The position numbers and the translations under genes were made by a program. Below the pieces are notes generated by a model. That model made no database searches, was not told the DNA's origin, and worked only from the letters and a program-made list of their open reading frames with translations. Source: an uncultured Bacteroidota bacterium (GTDB lineage Bacteria > Bacteroidota > Bacteroidia > Chitinophagales > S012-47). Taken from it: a DNA stretch of 32,390 bases. The stretch lies in assembly GCA_913062655.1 (NCBI GenBank), contig CAJXXO010000003.1, positions 1 to 32,390 of the forward strand, in the 5' to 3' direction. Below are positions 1-7,973 of this stretch, in pieces; within the stretch, counting starts at the first letter, position 1, and the number at the start of each line of letters is the position of its first letter.

Positions 1-579
1 CTGGTGAAGTTGGCCGATGAAAGTGGGATCAATACAGCCGGCTCAGCCATTGGGCATGACATATCTGCCGTACTGAACGAAGAGAATACCGATAAGATCA
101 CCTTGAATGAATTTTACGAGGCGGCACTGGACGACTACACCCGTGGAGAAGTGCGGTATCCGCTGAATAACATGGAGCCGGGTACCCACAAGGTGCGTGT
201 CAAGGCCTGGGATGTACACAATAATTCCGGTGAAGGATATACTGAGTTTGTGGTGGCGGAATCTGCTGAATTGGCCCTGAGCCATGTGCTCAACTATCCC
301 AATCCCTTTACCACCCACACCGCTTTCTGGTTTGAACACAATCGCCCGGGTGAACCGTTGTTGGTTACCGTACAGATATTCACCGTTTCGGGCAAGGTGG
401 TGAAAACCATTCAGCAGCAGGTAACTACGGAAGGATACCGGGTAGACAATATCCATTGGGATGGTCTGGACGAGTTTGGTGATGAGATTGGTAAGGGGGT
501 ATATGTCTATAAAGTGACGGTAACCGCCCCGGATGGTGAGCAGGCGGAAGAATACGAAAAGCTGGTACTCCTACGCTAG
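1..579 (+). CDS. porU: T9SS sortase PorU, C-terminal end (partial, 5' cut by window)
   Basis: The last 193 codons of a gene that enters from the left edge; the frame is open from base 1 and ends at TAG 577-579. PorU is the surface cysteine protease of the type IX secretion system: it removes the C-terminal signal of cargo and attaches the protein to lipopolysaccharide. The catalytic gingipain-like domain is not in the window. What is visible is a beta-rich tail that ends in a FlgD-like/CTD-like Ig fold with the motif LNYPNPF, then GKGVYVYKVTV and a terminal KLVLLR, as is usual for PorU. The strongest support is context: porV follows directly, and porU-porV adjacency is common in Bacteroidota. 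The tail alone could belong to another C25-family or CTD-bearing protein, so the name depends partly on the neighbour. Confidence 0.82.
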   Translation: MVKLADESGINTAGSAIGHDISAVLNEENTDKITLNEFYEAALDDYTRGEVRYPLNNMEPGTHKVRVKAWDVHNNSGEGYTEFVVAESAELALSHVLNYPNPFTTHTAFWFEHNRPGEPLLVTVQIFTVSGKVVKTIQQQVTTEGYRVDNIHWDGLDEFGDEIGKGVYVYKVTVTAPDGEQAEEYEKLVLLR

Positions 580-582
580 GGG

Positions 583-613
583 TTGAATTATATGAGCTGA
601 ATTCCTACTTTTG
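583..613 (+). promoter_or_regulatory. Candidate distal promoter of porV (P1)
   Basis: TTG at 583-585, a 20-base spacer, then TACTTTTG at 606-613. This fits the Bacteroidota sigma-factor consensus (TTG, 17-23 bases, TAnnTTTG). It begins four bases after the porU stop. Transcripts would carry a leader of about 165 bases before porV. Sequence match only. Confidence 0.5.
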
Positions 614-729
614 CTGGAGCTTGTAAAAAGAATGCCTATACCACACATCTACACGAAATAGGTACACCAATCAGATGACGCAACATTTTGTTCGCCCCTG
701 CGTTCAGGGTGGGAACGACTCGAATACAC

Positions 730-759
730 TTGGTCGTTTCAAATCGGTTGGTATTTTTG
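730..759 (+). promoter_or_regulatory. Candidate proximal promoter of porV (P2)
   Basis: TTG at 730-732, a 19-base spacer, then TATTTTTG at 752-759, a full match to the Bacteroidota TAnnTTTG element. Transcription would start about 20 bases before the ATG at 786. Because it lies inside the longer ORF that starts at 675, it also argues that the longer ORF is not the real gene start. Confidence 0.55.
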
Positions 760-785
760 TTACATACAAGCACCACACGCACACC

Positions 786-1955
786 ATGAGAAGTTTTTGC
801 ACGCTATTGCTATTGCTCGTCATCGTAGCCCTGGGTATGGGGCCACAACCTGTACAGGCACAGTCTGGTACAACAGGCGATGACATTTTGAATACTGTTA
901 CCACGGCAGTTCCTTTTTTACGTGTTGCCCCTGATGCACGTGCAGGAGGTATGGCAGACGTGGGCATCAGTGTTTCCCCCGATCCAAATGGTTGGTTTCA
1001 CAATCCTGCAAAGATGGCTTTTGCAGAAAGAGACCTGGGTTTCTCCGTTACCTACACACCTTGGTTGCGCCAATTGGTGAATGACATCTACCTGGCTAGC
1101 GTGTATGGATTTAAGCGGATTGACGAGATGCAAGCCGTAGGGGGTAGCTTGCGCTACTTCTCTTTGGGTAATATCACTTTTACCAATCAATCCGGTCAAT
1201 TTATTGGCGACTTCCGACCGAATGAATTTGCCATTGATGCCGGTTATTCCCGAAAGCTATCCGACTACTTTTCCGCAGGTACTATGCTACGGTTTATCTA
1301 TTCCAACCTAGCCACGGGACAGCAAGTGAATGGGGTCGATGTACGTCCTGGTACCTCCGTAGCGGCAGATATTGCTTTTTTCTATCAGAATCCAGATATC
1401 GAATTGGGTGATATGGATGCGACCCTGGCTTGGGGGGTAAATGTCTCCAACCTTGGCGCAAAAATCACCTACACGGCAGATGCACAGAACCGTGACTTTC
1501 TGCCATCCAACCTTGGCGTAGGCGCCTCTCTCAACATGGAGTTGGACCAGTACAACCAATTCCTGATTAGCGTGGATTTCAATAAACTGTTGGCACCTAC
1601 ACCGGATACTACTGCCAATCAGGCCTGGAAGGAACAATCCGTACCCGCTGCAATTTTGGGGTCTTTTAATGATGCCCCGGGTGGATTCTCAGAAGAAATT
1701 CGTGAGATTATATGGCAGATAGGGGCAGAATATTGGTACGACAACCAATTTGCAGTACGAGCCGGCTACTTCTTTGAAGCCGATACCAAGGGCGGCCGGA
1801 ATTTCTTTACGGTAGGCTTAGGGTTGAAGTACAATGTCTTCGGGCTGAACTTTTCCTACCTCATACCTACCACCAATCAGCGCAATCCGCTGGATAATAC
1901 CCTACGATTCAGCTTGAATTTCGACTTTGACGCCCTTACAGGCGGGCAGAAGTAA
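786..1955 (+). CDS. porV: T9SS outer-membrane protein PorV (LptO)
   Basis: 389 residues. PorV is an outer-membrane beta-barrel of the FadL-like type. It binds cargo C-terminal domains, docks on the SprA translocon and delivers cargo to PorU. The ATG at 786 gives a clean signal peptide (hydrophobic LLLLLVIVALGMG, likely cleavage after PVQA near residue 25). The ORF-track start at 675 would put 37 non-hydrophobic residues in front of it and would cover a promoter-like site. The family-typical start of the mature protein is present (FLRVAPDARAGGMADVGIS), as are the HNPAKMAF and PWLRQLVNDIYLAS stretches and a C-terminal barrel strand ending in FDFDALTGG. It lies after porU and five bases before ispF, so it probably heads an ispF-Rieske-murF/alr transcript. 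Two candidate promoters precede it. Confidence 0.93.
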   Translation: MRSFCTLLLLLVIVALGMGPQPVQAQSGTTGDDILNTVTTAVPFLRVAPDARAGGMADVGISVSPDPNGWFHNPAKMAFAERDLGFSVTYTPWLRQLVNDIYLASVYGFKRIDEMQAVGGSLRYFSLGNITFTNQSGQFIGDFRPNEFAIDAGYSRKLSDYFSAGTMLRFIYSNLATGQQVNGVDVRPGTSVAADIAFFYQNPDIELGDMDATLAWGVNVSNLGAKITYTADAQNRDFLPSNLGVGASLNMELDQYNQFLISVDFNKLLAPTPDTTANQAWKEQSVPAAILGSFNDAPGGFSEEIREIIWQIGAEYWYDNQFAVRAGYFFEADTKGGRNFFTVGLGLKYNVFGLNFSYLIPTTNQRNPLDNTLRFSLNFDFDALTGGQK

Positions 1956-1960
1956 AGCCC

Positions 1961-2443
1961 ATGAAAAAGATTCGTGTAGGCTTCGGGTATGATGTCCATA
2001 AGCTCGAGGAGGGGTATCCCTTCTATCTGGGGGGCATTGAGTTGGAAGCGGCTAAAGGTGCGGTGGGGCATTCGGATGCGGATGTGCTCATCCATGCTAT
2101 TTGTGATGCTTTGCTAGGTGCGGCCAACTTGCGGGATATTGGCTACCAGTTTCCCGATACCGATCCGCAATACAAAGGAATCGACTCGAAAAAATTATTG
2201 AAAGAGGTAGTACAGCTATTGTATGCCAAAGGCTACAAGGTGGGCAATATTGATGCTACTGTTGCCTTGGAAGCTCCAAAAGTCAATCCACATATTGCCA
2301 CCATGCAAAAGGTGCTGGCGCCTATCCTGCAAGTGGATGAAGACGATGTGTCGCTTAAGGCGACTACCAGTGAAAAGTTGGGCTTTGTGGGCCGCTCAGA
2401 GGGGGTAGCAGCCTATGCAGTAGCTCTGATTCAGGAACTATGA
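1961..2443 (+). CDS. ispF: 2-C-methyl-D-erythritol 2,4-cyclodiphosphate synthase
   Basis: 160 residues, normal length for IspF. The enzyme cyclises 4-diphosphocytidyl-methylerythritol 2-phosphate to the 2,4-cyclodiphosphate and releases CMP. This is the fifth step of the non-mevalonate isoprenoid pathway, in the cytoplasm. The family signature is complete: the metal ligands D11 and H13 in GYDVHKL and H45 in GHSDADVLIHAICDALLGA, then FPDTD (64-68), and KATTSEKLGFVGRSEG near the C-terminus. The ATG lies five bases after the porV stop, so the two genes are very likely co-transcribed. The next gene begins at the base after its stop. The pathway supplies undecaprenyl phosphate, which links it loosely to the peptidoglycan gene two positions downstream. 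Confidence 0.97.
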   Translation: MKKIRVGFGYDVHKLEEGYPFYLGGIELEAAKGAVGHSDADVLIHAICDALLGAANLRDIGYQFPDTDPQYKGIDSKKLLKEVVQLLYAKGYKVGNIDATVALEAPKVNPHIATMQKVLAPILQVDEDDVSLKATTSEKLGFVGRSEGVAAYAVALIQEL

Positions 2444-2797
2444 GTGAAGGAGCGTGTGAAGTGGGTTGCCCTGGGTCTTGACCTGGCTGTTGAAGCGGCA
2501 CAGGGCAAAGAGATGGTGGCTGCGACCATAGGTGGCAAAAAGCTTGTACTAGCCCAACACAAAGGACAATGGCATGCCTTTCAAAAAAGCTGCCCACATG
2601 CCGGGGGCGATCTCTACACTGGCTGGATCAACGATGAAGGTTGTGTGGTTTGTCCGTTACATCGATACACATTCGACATTCGTTCCGGTAAAAACACCAG
2701 TGGAGAGGGATTTCATTTAGCTACCTATCCGGTGAAGGAGGAGCGGGGGCTCTGGTGGATCGGCTTTCCCAAGCGCAGGTGGTTCAAGTGGTTCTAA
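2444..2797 (+). CDS. Small stand-alone Rieske [2Fe-2S] protein
   Basis: 117 residues. The two Rieske cluster-binding boxes are clear: CPHAGGDL (C50, H52) and CPLHRYTFD (C70, H73), 17 residues apart, which is the spacing of soluble ferredoxin-type Rieske proteins. There is no signal peptide, membrane anchor or oxygenase catalytic domain, so this is a single-domain electron carrier or regulatory subunit similar in size to NirD or BphA3-like ferredoxins. The partner is not evident from the neighbours. The C-terminus is odd: it is very rich in tryptophan and basic residues (GFPKRRWFKWF). The start is a GTG immediately after the ispF TGA; a second GTG at 2456 is possible and has AAGGAG just before it. 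It is co-directional with, and probably in one transcript with, porV, ispF and murF-alr. Confidence 0.88.
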   Translation: MKERVKWVALGLDLAVEAAQGKEMVAATIGGKKLVLAQHKGQWHAFQKSCPHAGGDLYTGWINDEGCVVCPLHRYTFDIRSGKNTSGEGFHLATYPVKEERGLWWIGFPKRRWFKWF

Positions 2798-2813
2798 TTC
2801 GCTAATTTCCGAT

Positions 2814-5276
2814 ATGGCGCATACCTTGGGAGCGTTAGCGGAGGTGTTGGACTGTTCCATAGATGAGCAGTGGAAAGCCGCACCTATTGCCCATCTGGCA
2901 TTTGACTCCAGACGTTTGCTTTATCCCCGGCAAACCCTTTTTGTCGCCCTTACTTCTGGTCAGAATGATGGCCATCGCTACATCTCGCAAGCCTATCAGG
3001 CGGGGGTGCGTGTTTTTCTTGTGCAGAAAGAAGCAGCACTGCCTTTGCTGGAGCATGTCTGCTGGCTGCCCGTACCTGACACACTGCGGGCCATGCAGGC
3101 GTTGGCAACGTATCACCGGGAATTGTTTACCTACCCTGTAGTAGGTATTACTGGCAGTAATGGTAAGACGATTATAAAAGAGTGGTTGCATCAGTTACTC
3201 CAGGAAGACTTCTCTGTGGTGCGAACCCCGAAAAGTTATAACTCCCAAATTGGTGTGCCACTTTCAGTTTGGGGAATGGCCGGTCATCACAACCTCGGCC
3301 TCTTCGAGGCGGGCATATCCCAACCCGATGAGATGATACATCTGGCCCGGATCATCCAACCTACCTTAGGCATTTTTTCCACCATAGGCCCTGCACACGA
3401 TGAGGGCTTCAGTAGTCGGGCGGAAAAAATCCGGGAGAAGTTGATTCTTTTCCACGAGGCGGAAGCCTTAGTCTACTGCCTGGACCATACCGCTATTGCT
3501 GAAGCCGTGGACGAGCAGTTGCCGCCTAAGGTAAGACGATTAACCTGGGGGCGATCGGCCTCTGCTGCGCTGCGGATGCTGTCTTCAATAGAGCAGGATA
3601 ACCACACCTCGATTACACTGACGTGGCAGGGTGAGGAGCAGGTGGTGCATATACCCTTTACCGATGCAGCGAGCTGCGAAAATGCGTTGCATTGTATCCG
3701 GTTACTGTTGCACCTGGGATACACTTGGGCGCGAATTGAGGAACGATTGCAAGAGCTGCACCACATCCCCATGCGTTTGGAGCTCAAACAGGCCCAGCAG
3801 AATAGTCTACTGATTTACGACTGCTACAACTCCGATATTAAGTCGCTGGAGATAGCGCTTGATTTTCTGGAGCGCCACCACTCGGGTCGGCAGCGGGTGG
3901 TGATACTGTCCGATATCCAGCAGAGTGGACAACCAGCGGATGAGTTGTACCGGCAACTGGCAGAGCAGCTCCGACATCGTGAGGTAGACCGCCTCATAGG
4001 AGTAGGACCGGCTTTGACGATGCATGGTGAACCATTACCCGTAAAAGAGAAACAATTCTTTCCTGATACAACCGCTTTGCTCAAGGCTTTACCGGAGTTG
4101 GCTCTACATGACTGCGCCATACTTCTGAAAGGGGCCAGAGCTTTTGCTTTCGAAAGGGTAGGGGAGCGTCTGGAACAACACTTACATGCCACTGTATTTG
4201 AGATTAACCTGAATGCCCTGGCGCACAACCTGAAAGTGTATCAGCGACAAATACCGGAAGGAGTAAAGACCATGGCAATGGTGAAAGCCTTCAGCTATGG
4301 GGCTGGAAGCTATGAAATTGCAAGTGTACTGGCTTACCACCAGGTAGACTACCTGGCTGTCGCCTATCCGGAGGAAGGTGTGGCCTTGCGCAAGGCGCAG
4401 GTCACCCTACCGATTATGGTGATCAACCCCGATAGGAGCAACCTGTCTCAACTATGGGCTTACAACCTGGAGCCCGAGGTGTATAGCCTATCCTTACTTG
4501 AGGCCATCCTTGCCGAAAGCCAGGGTCAACCCACACGAATTCACCTGATGCTGGATACAGGCATGCATCGACTGGGCCTGGTAGCGGAGGATATACCAAA
4601 GGTGATAGAAGGATTACAGCGCCACCCAGAGGTCGAAGTTGCCACCCTGTTATCTCATTTGGTGGGTAGTGACGATCCCAGGCACGATGCTTTCACTCAC
4701 CGGCAGGCACAGCTTTTTACGGCCTGGTCCGATCAGATTATGAATGGCCTACCTAACCGGCCCTTGCGTCACCTGCTCAACAGTGGTGGGATCGTTCGAT
4801 TTCCGCAGTACACGTTTGATATGGTGCGCTTGGGATTGGGATTGTACGGCCTGGATACCACAGAGGGTGTACAAGACCAGCTCGAGCCTATTGGGCGATT
4901 AAAAACCGTTGTATCACAGGTGAAGCATATTCCCGCTGGGGACACCATAGGGTACGATCGGGCCACGAAAGTCAAACGGGATGCGGTGCTGGCTACGGTG
5001 GCTATCGGTTATGCAGACGGTTATCGCAGGGCCTTCAGCCAGGGGAAAGGCTATATGCTGGTCCATGGGCAACCGGCACCGGTGCTTGGTAATGTGTGCA
5101 TGGACCTTACCATGTTGGATATCACTGACATCCCCAATGTGAAGGAGGGGGATGAAGTGATCGTATTTGGTCCGGAGCTACCGGTACAGACCTTGGCTCG
5201 CCAGGCGCAGACTATTCCCTATGAGATTATTTCCAGTATTGATCAGCGGGTGAAGCGGGTCTATGTAGAGGAGTAG
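2814..5276 (+). CDS. Bifunctional MurF ligase / alanine racemase fusion
   Basis: 820 residues. The N-terminal half (about 1-455) is UDP-MurNAc-tripeptide:D-Ala-D-Ala ligase (MurF), which completes the peptidoglycan pentapeptide precursor. It shows the ATP loop GITGSNGKT (111-119), the substrate segment RTPKSYNSQIGVPLSVW and the family box DCYNSD (336-341). The C-terminal half (about 460-820) is a PLP-dependent alanine racemase (Alr), which makes D-alanine. It shows the PLP lysine K491 in VKAFSYGAG, the second catalytic tyrosine Y714 in IGYDR, then IGYADGYRR and NVCMDLTMLDIT. The racemase supplies the D-alanine that the D-Ala-D-Ala ligase and then MurF consume, so the fusion joins two steps of one branch. 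This fusion is well known in Bacteroidota. The gene starts 16 bases after the Rieske gene and ends one base from a convergent gene. Both active sites look intact. Confidence 0.96.
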   Translation: MAHTLGALAEVLDCSIDEQWKAAPIAHLAFDSRRLLYPRQTLFVALTSGQNDGHRYISQAYQAGVRVFLVQKEAALPLLEHVCWLPVPDTLRAMQALATYHRELFTYPVVGITGSNGKTIIKEWLHQLLQEDFSVVRTPKSYNSQIGVPLSVWGMAGHHNLGLFEAGISQPDEMIHLARIIQPTLGIFSTIGPAHDEGFSSRAEKIREKLILFHEAEALVYCLDHTAIAEAVDEQLPPKVRRLTWGRSASAALRMLSSIEQDNHTSITLTWQGEEQVVHIPFTDAASCENALHCIRLLLHLGYTWARIEERLQELHHIPMRLELKQAQQNSLLIYDCYNSDIKSLEIALDFLERHHSGRQRVVILSDIQQSGQPADELYRQLAEQLRHREVDRLIGVGPALTMHGEPLPVKEKQFFPDTTALLKALPELALHDCAILLKGARAFAFERVGERLEQHLHATVFEINLNALAHNLKVYQRQIPEGVKTMAMVKAFSYGAGSYEIASVLAYHQVDYLAVAYPEEGVALRKAQVTLPIMVINPDRSNLSQLWAYNLEPEVYSLSLLEAILAESQGQPTRIHLMLDTGMHRLGLVAEDIPKVIEGLQRHPEVEVATLLSHLVGSDDPRHDAFTHRQAQLFTAWSDQIMNGLPNRPLRHLLNSGGIVRFPQYTFDMVRLGLGLYGLDTTEGVQDQLEPIGRLKTVVSQVKHIPAGDTIGYDRATKVKRDAVLATVAIGYADGYRRAFSQGKGYMLVHGQPAPVLGNVCMDLTMLDITDIPNVKEGDEVIVFGPELPVQTLARQAQTIPYEIISSIDQRVKRVYVEE

Positions 5277-5277
5277 C

Positions 5278-5721
5278 TTATTGTGCACGAAAGAAATGGA
5301 GTTGAAACTCCCCTTTCAGGCCATCTTCGCCTTCACTACTTAGGTAGAGTTCATCTTCGTTTAAGGTCACCACTAACCAGCGGTCAACGCGGTCGAAGAT
5401 ATTGTAGCGGATAATACCCCAGCCCCATTTTTCAAAGAATAGCTTTTCGATTACTACGTAGTGATTGTTGATCTGCTTTTGCACGCGGTATTCCGCGCTC
5501 GTAAATACGGTACCATCCTCATCCTGCATATCCACCGGTGCACCATTGCGCGTGATGGAAAGGGCGCCCCCTTCAAACGTGAATTGGGTTATGTTGCCCG
5601 GTTCAGCCGGTTGCAATGTCCATGTACCTTCGATTTCACCTTCTACGTCTTGCCAGATGGCGGTGTGACAGCCGGATAGCAAAACGGTGAACAGGGCAAA
5701 AAGGGCAATTATCGCTCTCAT
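5278..5721 (-). CDS. Small putative lipoprotein, lipocalin-like
   Basis: 147 residues, not recognised as a named protein. It has a lipoprotein signal peptide with lipobox LLSGC (Cys18). The mature part begins near IEGTWTLQPAEPG and continues as alternating short beta strands with many aromatic residues (FTFEGG, LFFEKWGWGIIRYNIF, WLVVTLNEDELYL, FQLHFF). This resembles the small eight-stranded lipocalin-like lipoproteins common in Bacteroidota, but no diagnostic motif is present. It is the last gene of a three-gene minus-strand group, ten bases after the DUF4286 gene. Its stop codon lies one base from the stop of convergent murF-alr, with no visible hairpin terminator between them. Confidence 0.8.
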   Translation of the reverse strand: MRAIIALFALFTVLLSGCHTAIWQDVEGEIEGTWTLQPAEPGNITQFTFEGGALSITRNGAPVDMQDEDGTVFTSAEYRVQKQINNHYVVIEKLFFEKWGWGIIRYNIFDRVDRWLVVTLNEDELYLSSEGEDGLKGEFQLHFFRAQ

Positions 5722-5731
5722 AGGGTATCTG

Positions 5732-6034
5732 TTAAACGGCCCGCATCAATGTGCGAAAGGCCACGAATTTATCCTTATATCTTGCAGTATGCTCCTCTTG
5801 CAGGGCGGGAGCACGCTCTTTTTGATACTGCATGTAATTTTCAAAACTGTCGCAAAAATACTGAATGGCATACGTAATACCATCTGCTTCATTCAGCTCC
5901 ATTAAGCGATACATCTTGTGATCAAAAAAATACCCGGTCTCCATCACTGCAGGGATGTGCTTGTCTTTCATCCATGCCATCCAATCGTCATGTATCTCGG
6001 GTTCTATTTTAATGGTTACGTTATAAACGATCAT
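5732..6034 (-). CDS. DUF4286 family protein
   Basis: 100 residues, cytoplasmic, with no signal peptide. The N-terminus MIVYNVTIKIEPEIHDDWMAWM and the following HIPAVMETGYFFDHKMYRL match DUF4286, a small alpha/beta (ferredoxin-like) family of unknown function frequent in Bacteroidota. The ORF track starts three codons earlier at a TTG; I prefer the ATG at 6034, which gives the family's usual start and leaves nine bases after the upstream TPR gene. No Shine-Dalgarno is visible, which is normal in this phylum. It probably shares a transcript with the TPR gene and the lipoprotein gene. Confidence 0.88.
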   Translation of the reverse strand: MIVYNVTIKIEPEIHDDWMAWMKDKHIPAVMETGYFFDHKMYRLMELNEADGITYAIQYFCDSFENYMQYQKERAPALQEEHTARYKDKFVAFRTLMRAV

Positions 6035-6043
6035 GAGTTGCAA

Positions 6044-7858
6044 TTAATTGAGCTTATCGCCCCGCAAGGCCCGAAATCGCTCACGTGCCTCAATGACAAA
6101 TACACTGTCTTTGTAGTCTAAAATGATGGTCTGGTAGTATTCCATCGCCTTCTCTTTGTCTTCAAAGACCTCCTCGTGCAGTTGGGCTAAAAGGAAATAA
6201 GCGTCATCGAGTAGCAGTTTGTCATTGTATTGATCGGTGACTTGGTTGAGGTATTCCAGTGCTTTTTCATAATCCTGCCGTTTGATCATCACTTCTGCTT
6301 TCAGGAAGTAAATGTCGTCCAGCAGCAAGTGGCCCGGGTAGGTGGTAATAATGCTGTCGAGGGTCTCCAATGCTGCATCCATCTTGTTTTGAAGCATCAG
6401 CAGGTCGGCACGGGCAAATTGCAGCATCGGGGCCATCGTAGTATCGAGGCCCATGTTGCTGGTGATGAACACCGATAAGTCCAGGGCATCATTGGCGATC
6501 AGCTCGGACGTGGAGCCCTTTAGCACATCGAGCTGTGTCTGTGCCCATTCAAAGTCACCCCGATAGTAAGCCAGCTTGGCATTTTTAAAGCGGGCCAACT
6601 CTCCAAGCGGCTCGTCTTTCAGCGCTTTATCTACCTGGCTGTAGAGTAGGGTCGCTTCCCAAATTTCACCATCAATCAGGTAATAGTCGCCCAGGTCGAG
6701 TTTGCATTCGGCCATGAAATTGGTGCTCAAACCACTGGTTTCATAGACCAGGTCTTCCATAATGGTAATAGCCGTATCCAGATGTTGCAGGTAATAGGCT
6801 TCCAGCTCTGCTAATTCTTTGAGGGTATAGGCAGATTTGACCTTGTTGTTGCCAAATTCATCTAAAAAGTCCAGGTATCCCTTTTTCAGATCGATTAAGT
6901 CTTGTTGCTCGTAGGTGTAAGCGCTCGTAATGCGTTCCTTCTTTACTTCCAACAATCGTTCTTTGGCAAAAAAGTAAAAGTTGGCATCAGGTCCTTTATC
7001 CACCAAATATCCCAGTGCCTCGATGGCTGCGTCATACTCCTCCTCTTCCAGGGCTGCCTTGGCCAGGTTGTAGATGCGCATGCCATTTTCGTCCAATCTT
7101 CGATCTAGTGCTTTGGCCTGAACGAAAGCGGCTGAAAAATCTTTTCGCTGCATGAAAAGCCAAATTAGCATTTCATTGTAGTGCGTATCGTTAGGATTCT
7201 TTTGAATGCGCTCATACAGGAACCGCTGCATCTCTCTGTATACCGCATCCTCTTCCACGTAGTCTTGCAATATGTTCTGTACGTTGGACCGTTGTTGGGG
7301 GTTGACATCGATATAATCCAGGTAATTCACCACCATTTGCGTGGCATTGCCTGTCATGCGATACAGGTTGGCCAATTCGTAGTAAAAGGAATACTCCTCT
7401 ACCAGCTCTTGTCCCTTTTTGTAGGCTTTTACGGCATAGTCGTACTCCCGCAGGTTGTTAAAGGCGTTAGCCACACGAATGACACCGGTGCGGGTGGGCT
7501 GCATCATCTCTATGGCGGCCGTATACTGCTCGTAAGCATCTTCTACGTCTCCCTGCTGTAAATACACGTAGCCGAGGTCTATCACATAGGTGGGGTTGTC
7601 ATCCGCCTTTCGGCTGGCTTTTTTAACCACCTTTTCCAGCGTCTTGTAGTCCTCCAGTTTGATCAGGCTGTTGTAGTAATAGCGATAATAGTATTCCGCC
7701 TTAGGATTCTCTTCATACAGCTTTTCAAAAAGGGTGGCGGCTTTATCATACGCACCGTTTCGATAGTATTGAATGGCCAGGTTATGATCGCTGGAGGGCT
7801 GGGCCCACAGGGTGAGCGTGGCCATAGCCAGCACAAACGTCAGTATCCATCTCGACAT
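6044..7858 (-). CDS. Periplasmic tetratricopeptide-repeat protein
   Basis: 604 residues. A signal peptide is visible with the ATG at 7858 (SRWILTFVLAMATLTLWAQ, cleavage near residue 20); the ORF track uses a TTG three codons upstream. The rest is a long run of helical repeats of TPR type. The first is clear (HNLAIQYYRNGAYDKAATLFEKLYEENP), and at the C-terminus there are outer-membrane-lipoprotein-like repeats such as DDIYFLKAEVMIKRQDYEKALEYLNQV and DDAYFLLAQLHEEVFEDKEKAMEYYQ, which resemble BamD/YbgF-type repeats. It has no enzymatic motif, so it is most likely a periplasmic scaffold or protein-protein adaptor. It heads a small operon with the DUF4286 protein and a lipoprotein. No convincing promoter was found in the 62 bases between its start and the upstream terminator hairpin. 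Confidence 0.88.
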   Translation of the reverse strand: MSRWILTFVLAMATLTLWAQPSSDHNLAIQYYRNGAYDKAATLFEKLYEENPKAEYYYRYYYNSLIKLEDYKTLEKVVKKASRKADDNPTYVIDLGYVYLQQGDVEDAYEQYTAAIEMMQPTRTGVIRVANAFNNLREYDYAVKAYKKGQELVEEYSFYYELANLYRMTGNATQMVVNYLDYIDVNPQQRSNVQNILQDYVEEDAVYREMQRFLYERIQKNPNDTHYNEMLIWLFMQRKDFSAAFVQAKALDRRLDENGMRIYNLAKAALEEEEYDAAIEALGYLVDKGPDANFYFFAKERLLEVKKERITSAYTYEQQDLIDLKKGYLDFLDEFGNNKVKSAYTLKELAELEAYYLQHLDTAITIMEDLVYETSGLSTNFMAECKLDLGDYYLIDGEIWEATLLYSQVDKALKDEPLGELARFKNAKLAYYRGDFEWAQTQLDVLKGSTSELIANDALDLSVFITSNMGLDTTMAPMLQFARADLLMLQNKMDAALETLDSIITTYPGHLLLDDIYFLKAEVMIKRQDYEKALEYLNQVTDQYNDKLLLDDAYFLLAQLHEEVFEDKEKAMEYYQTIILDYKDSVFVIEARERFRALRGDKLN

Positions 7859-7920
7859 AGCTTCCAAGTTACGTAACAGGGATTAAACGCAAATGGGGTA
7901 AAATCATTTCCGGGATAACA

Positions 7921-7953
7921 TAAAAAAAGCCGCATTGGTTAGCAATGCGGCTT
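7921..7953 (-). terminator. Intrinsic terminator of the ruvA-sprA-gcvH-vanZ-tonB group
   Basis: A perfect 11-base-pair stem (AAGCCGCATTG / CAATGCGGCTT) around a five-base loop. Read on the minus strand, it is followed directly by a run of T's. It lies 20 bases after the tonB stop. The T-tract exists only in the minus-strand direction, so it is not bidirectional. Confidence 0.92.
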
Positions 7954-7973
7954 GTTCTATCTATTGCATTGAG

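Noticed and set aside
675-785. Extended N-terminus of porV from the ORF track (start 675)
   Set aside because: The 37 extra residues lack signal-peptide character, precede a perfect signal peptide at 786 and cover a consensus promoter.
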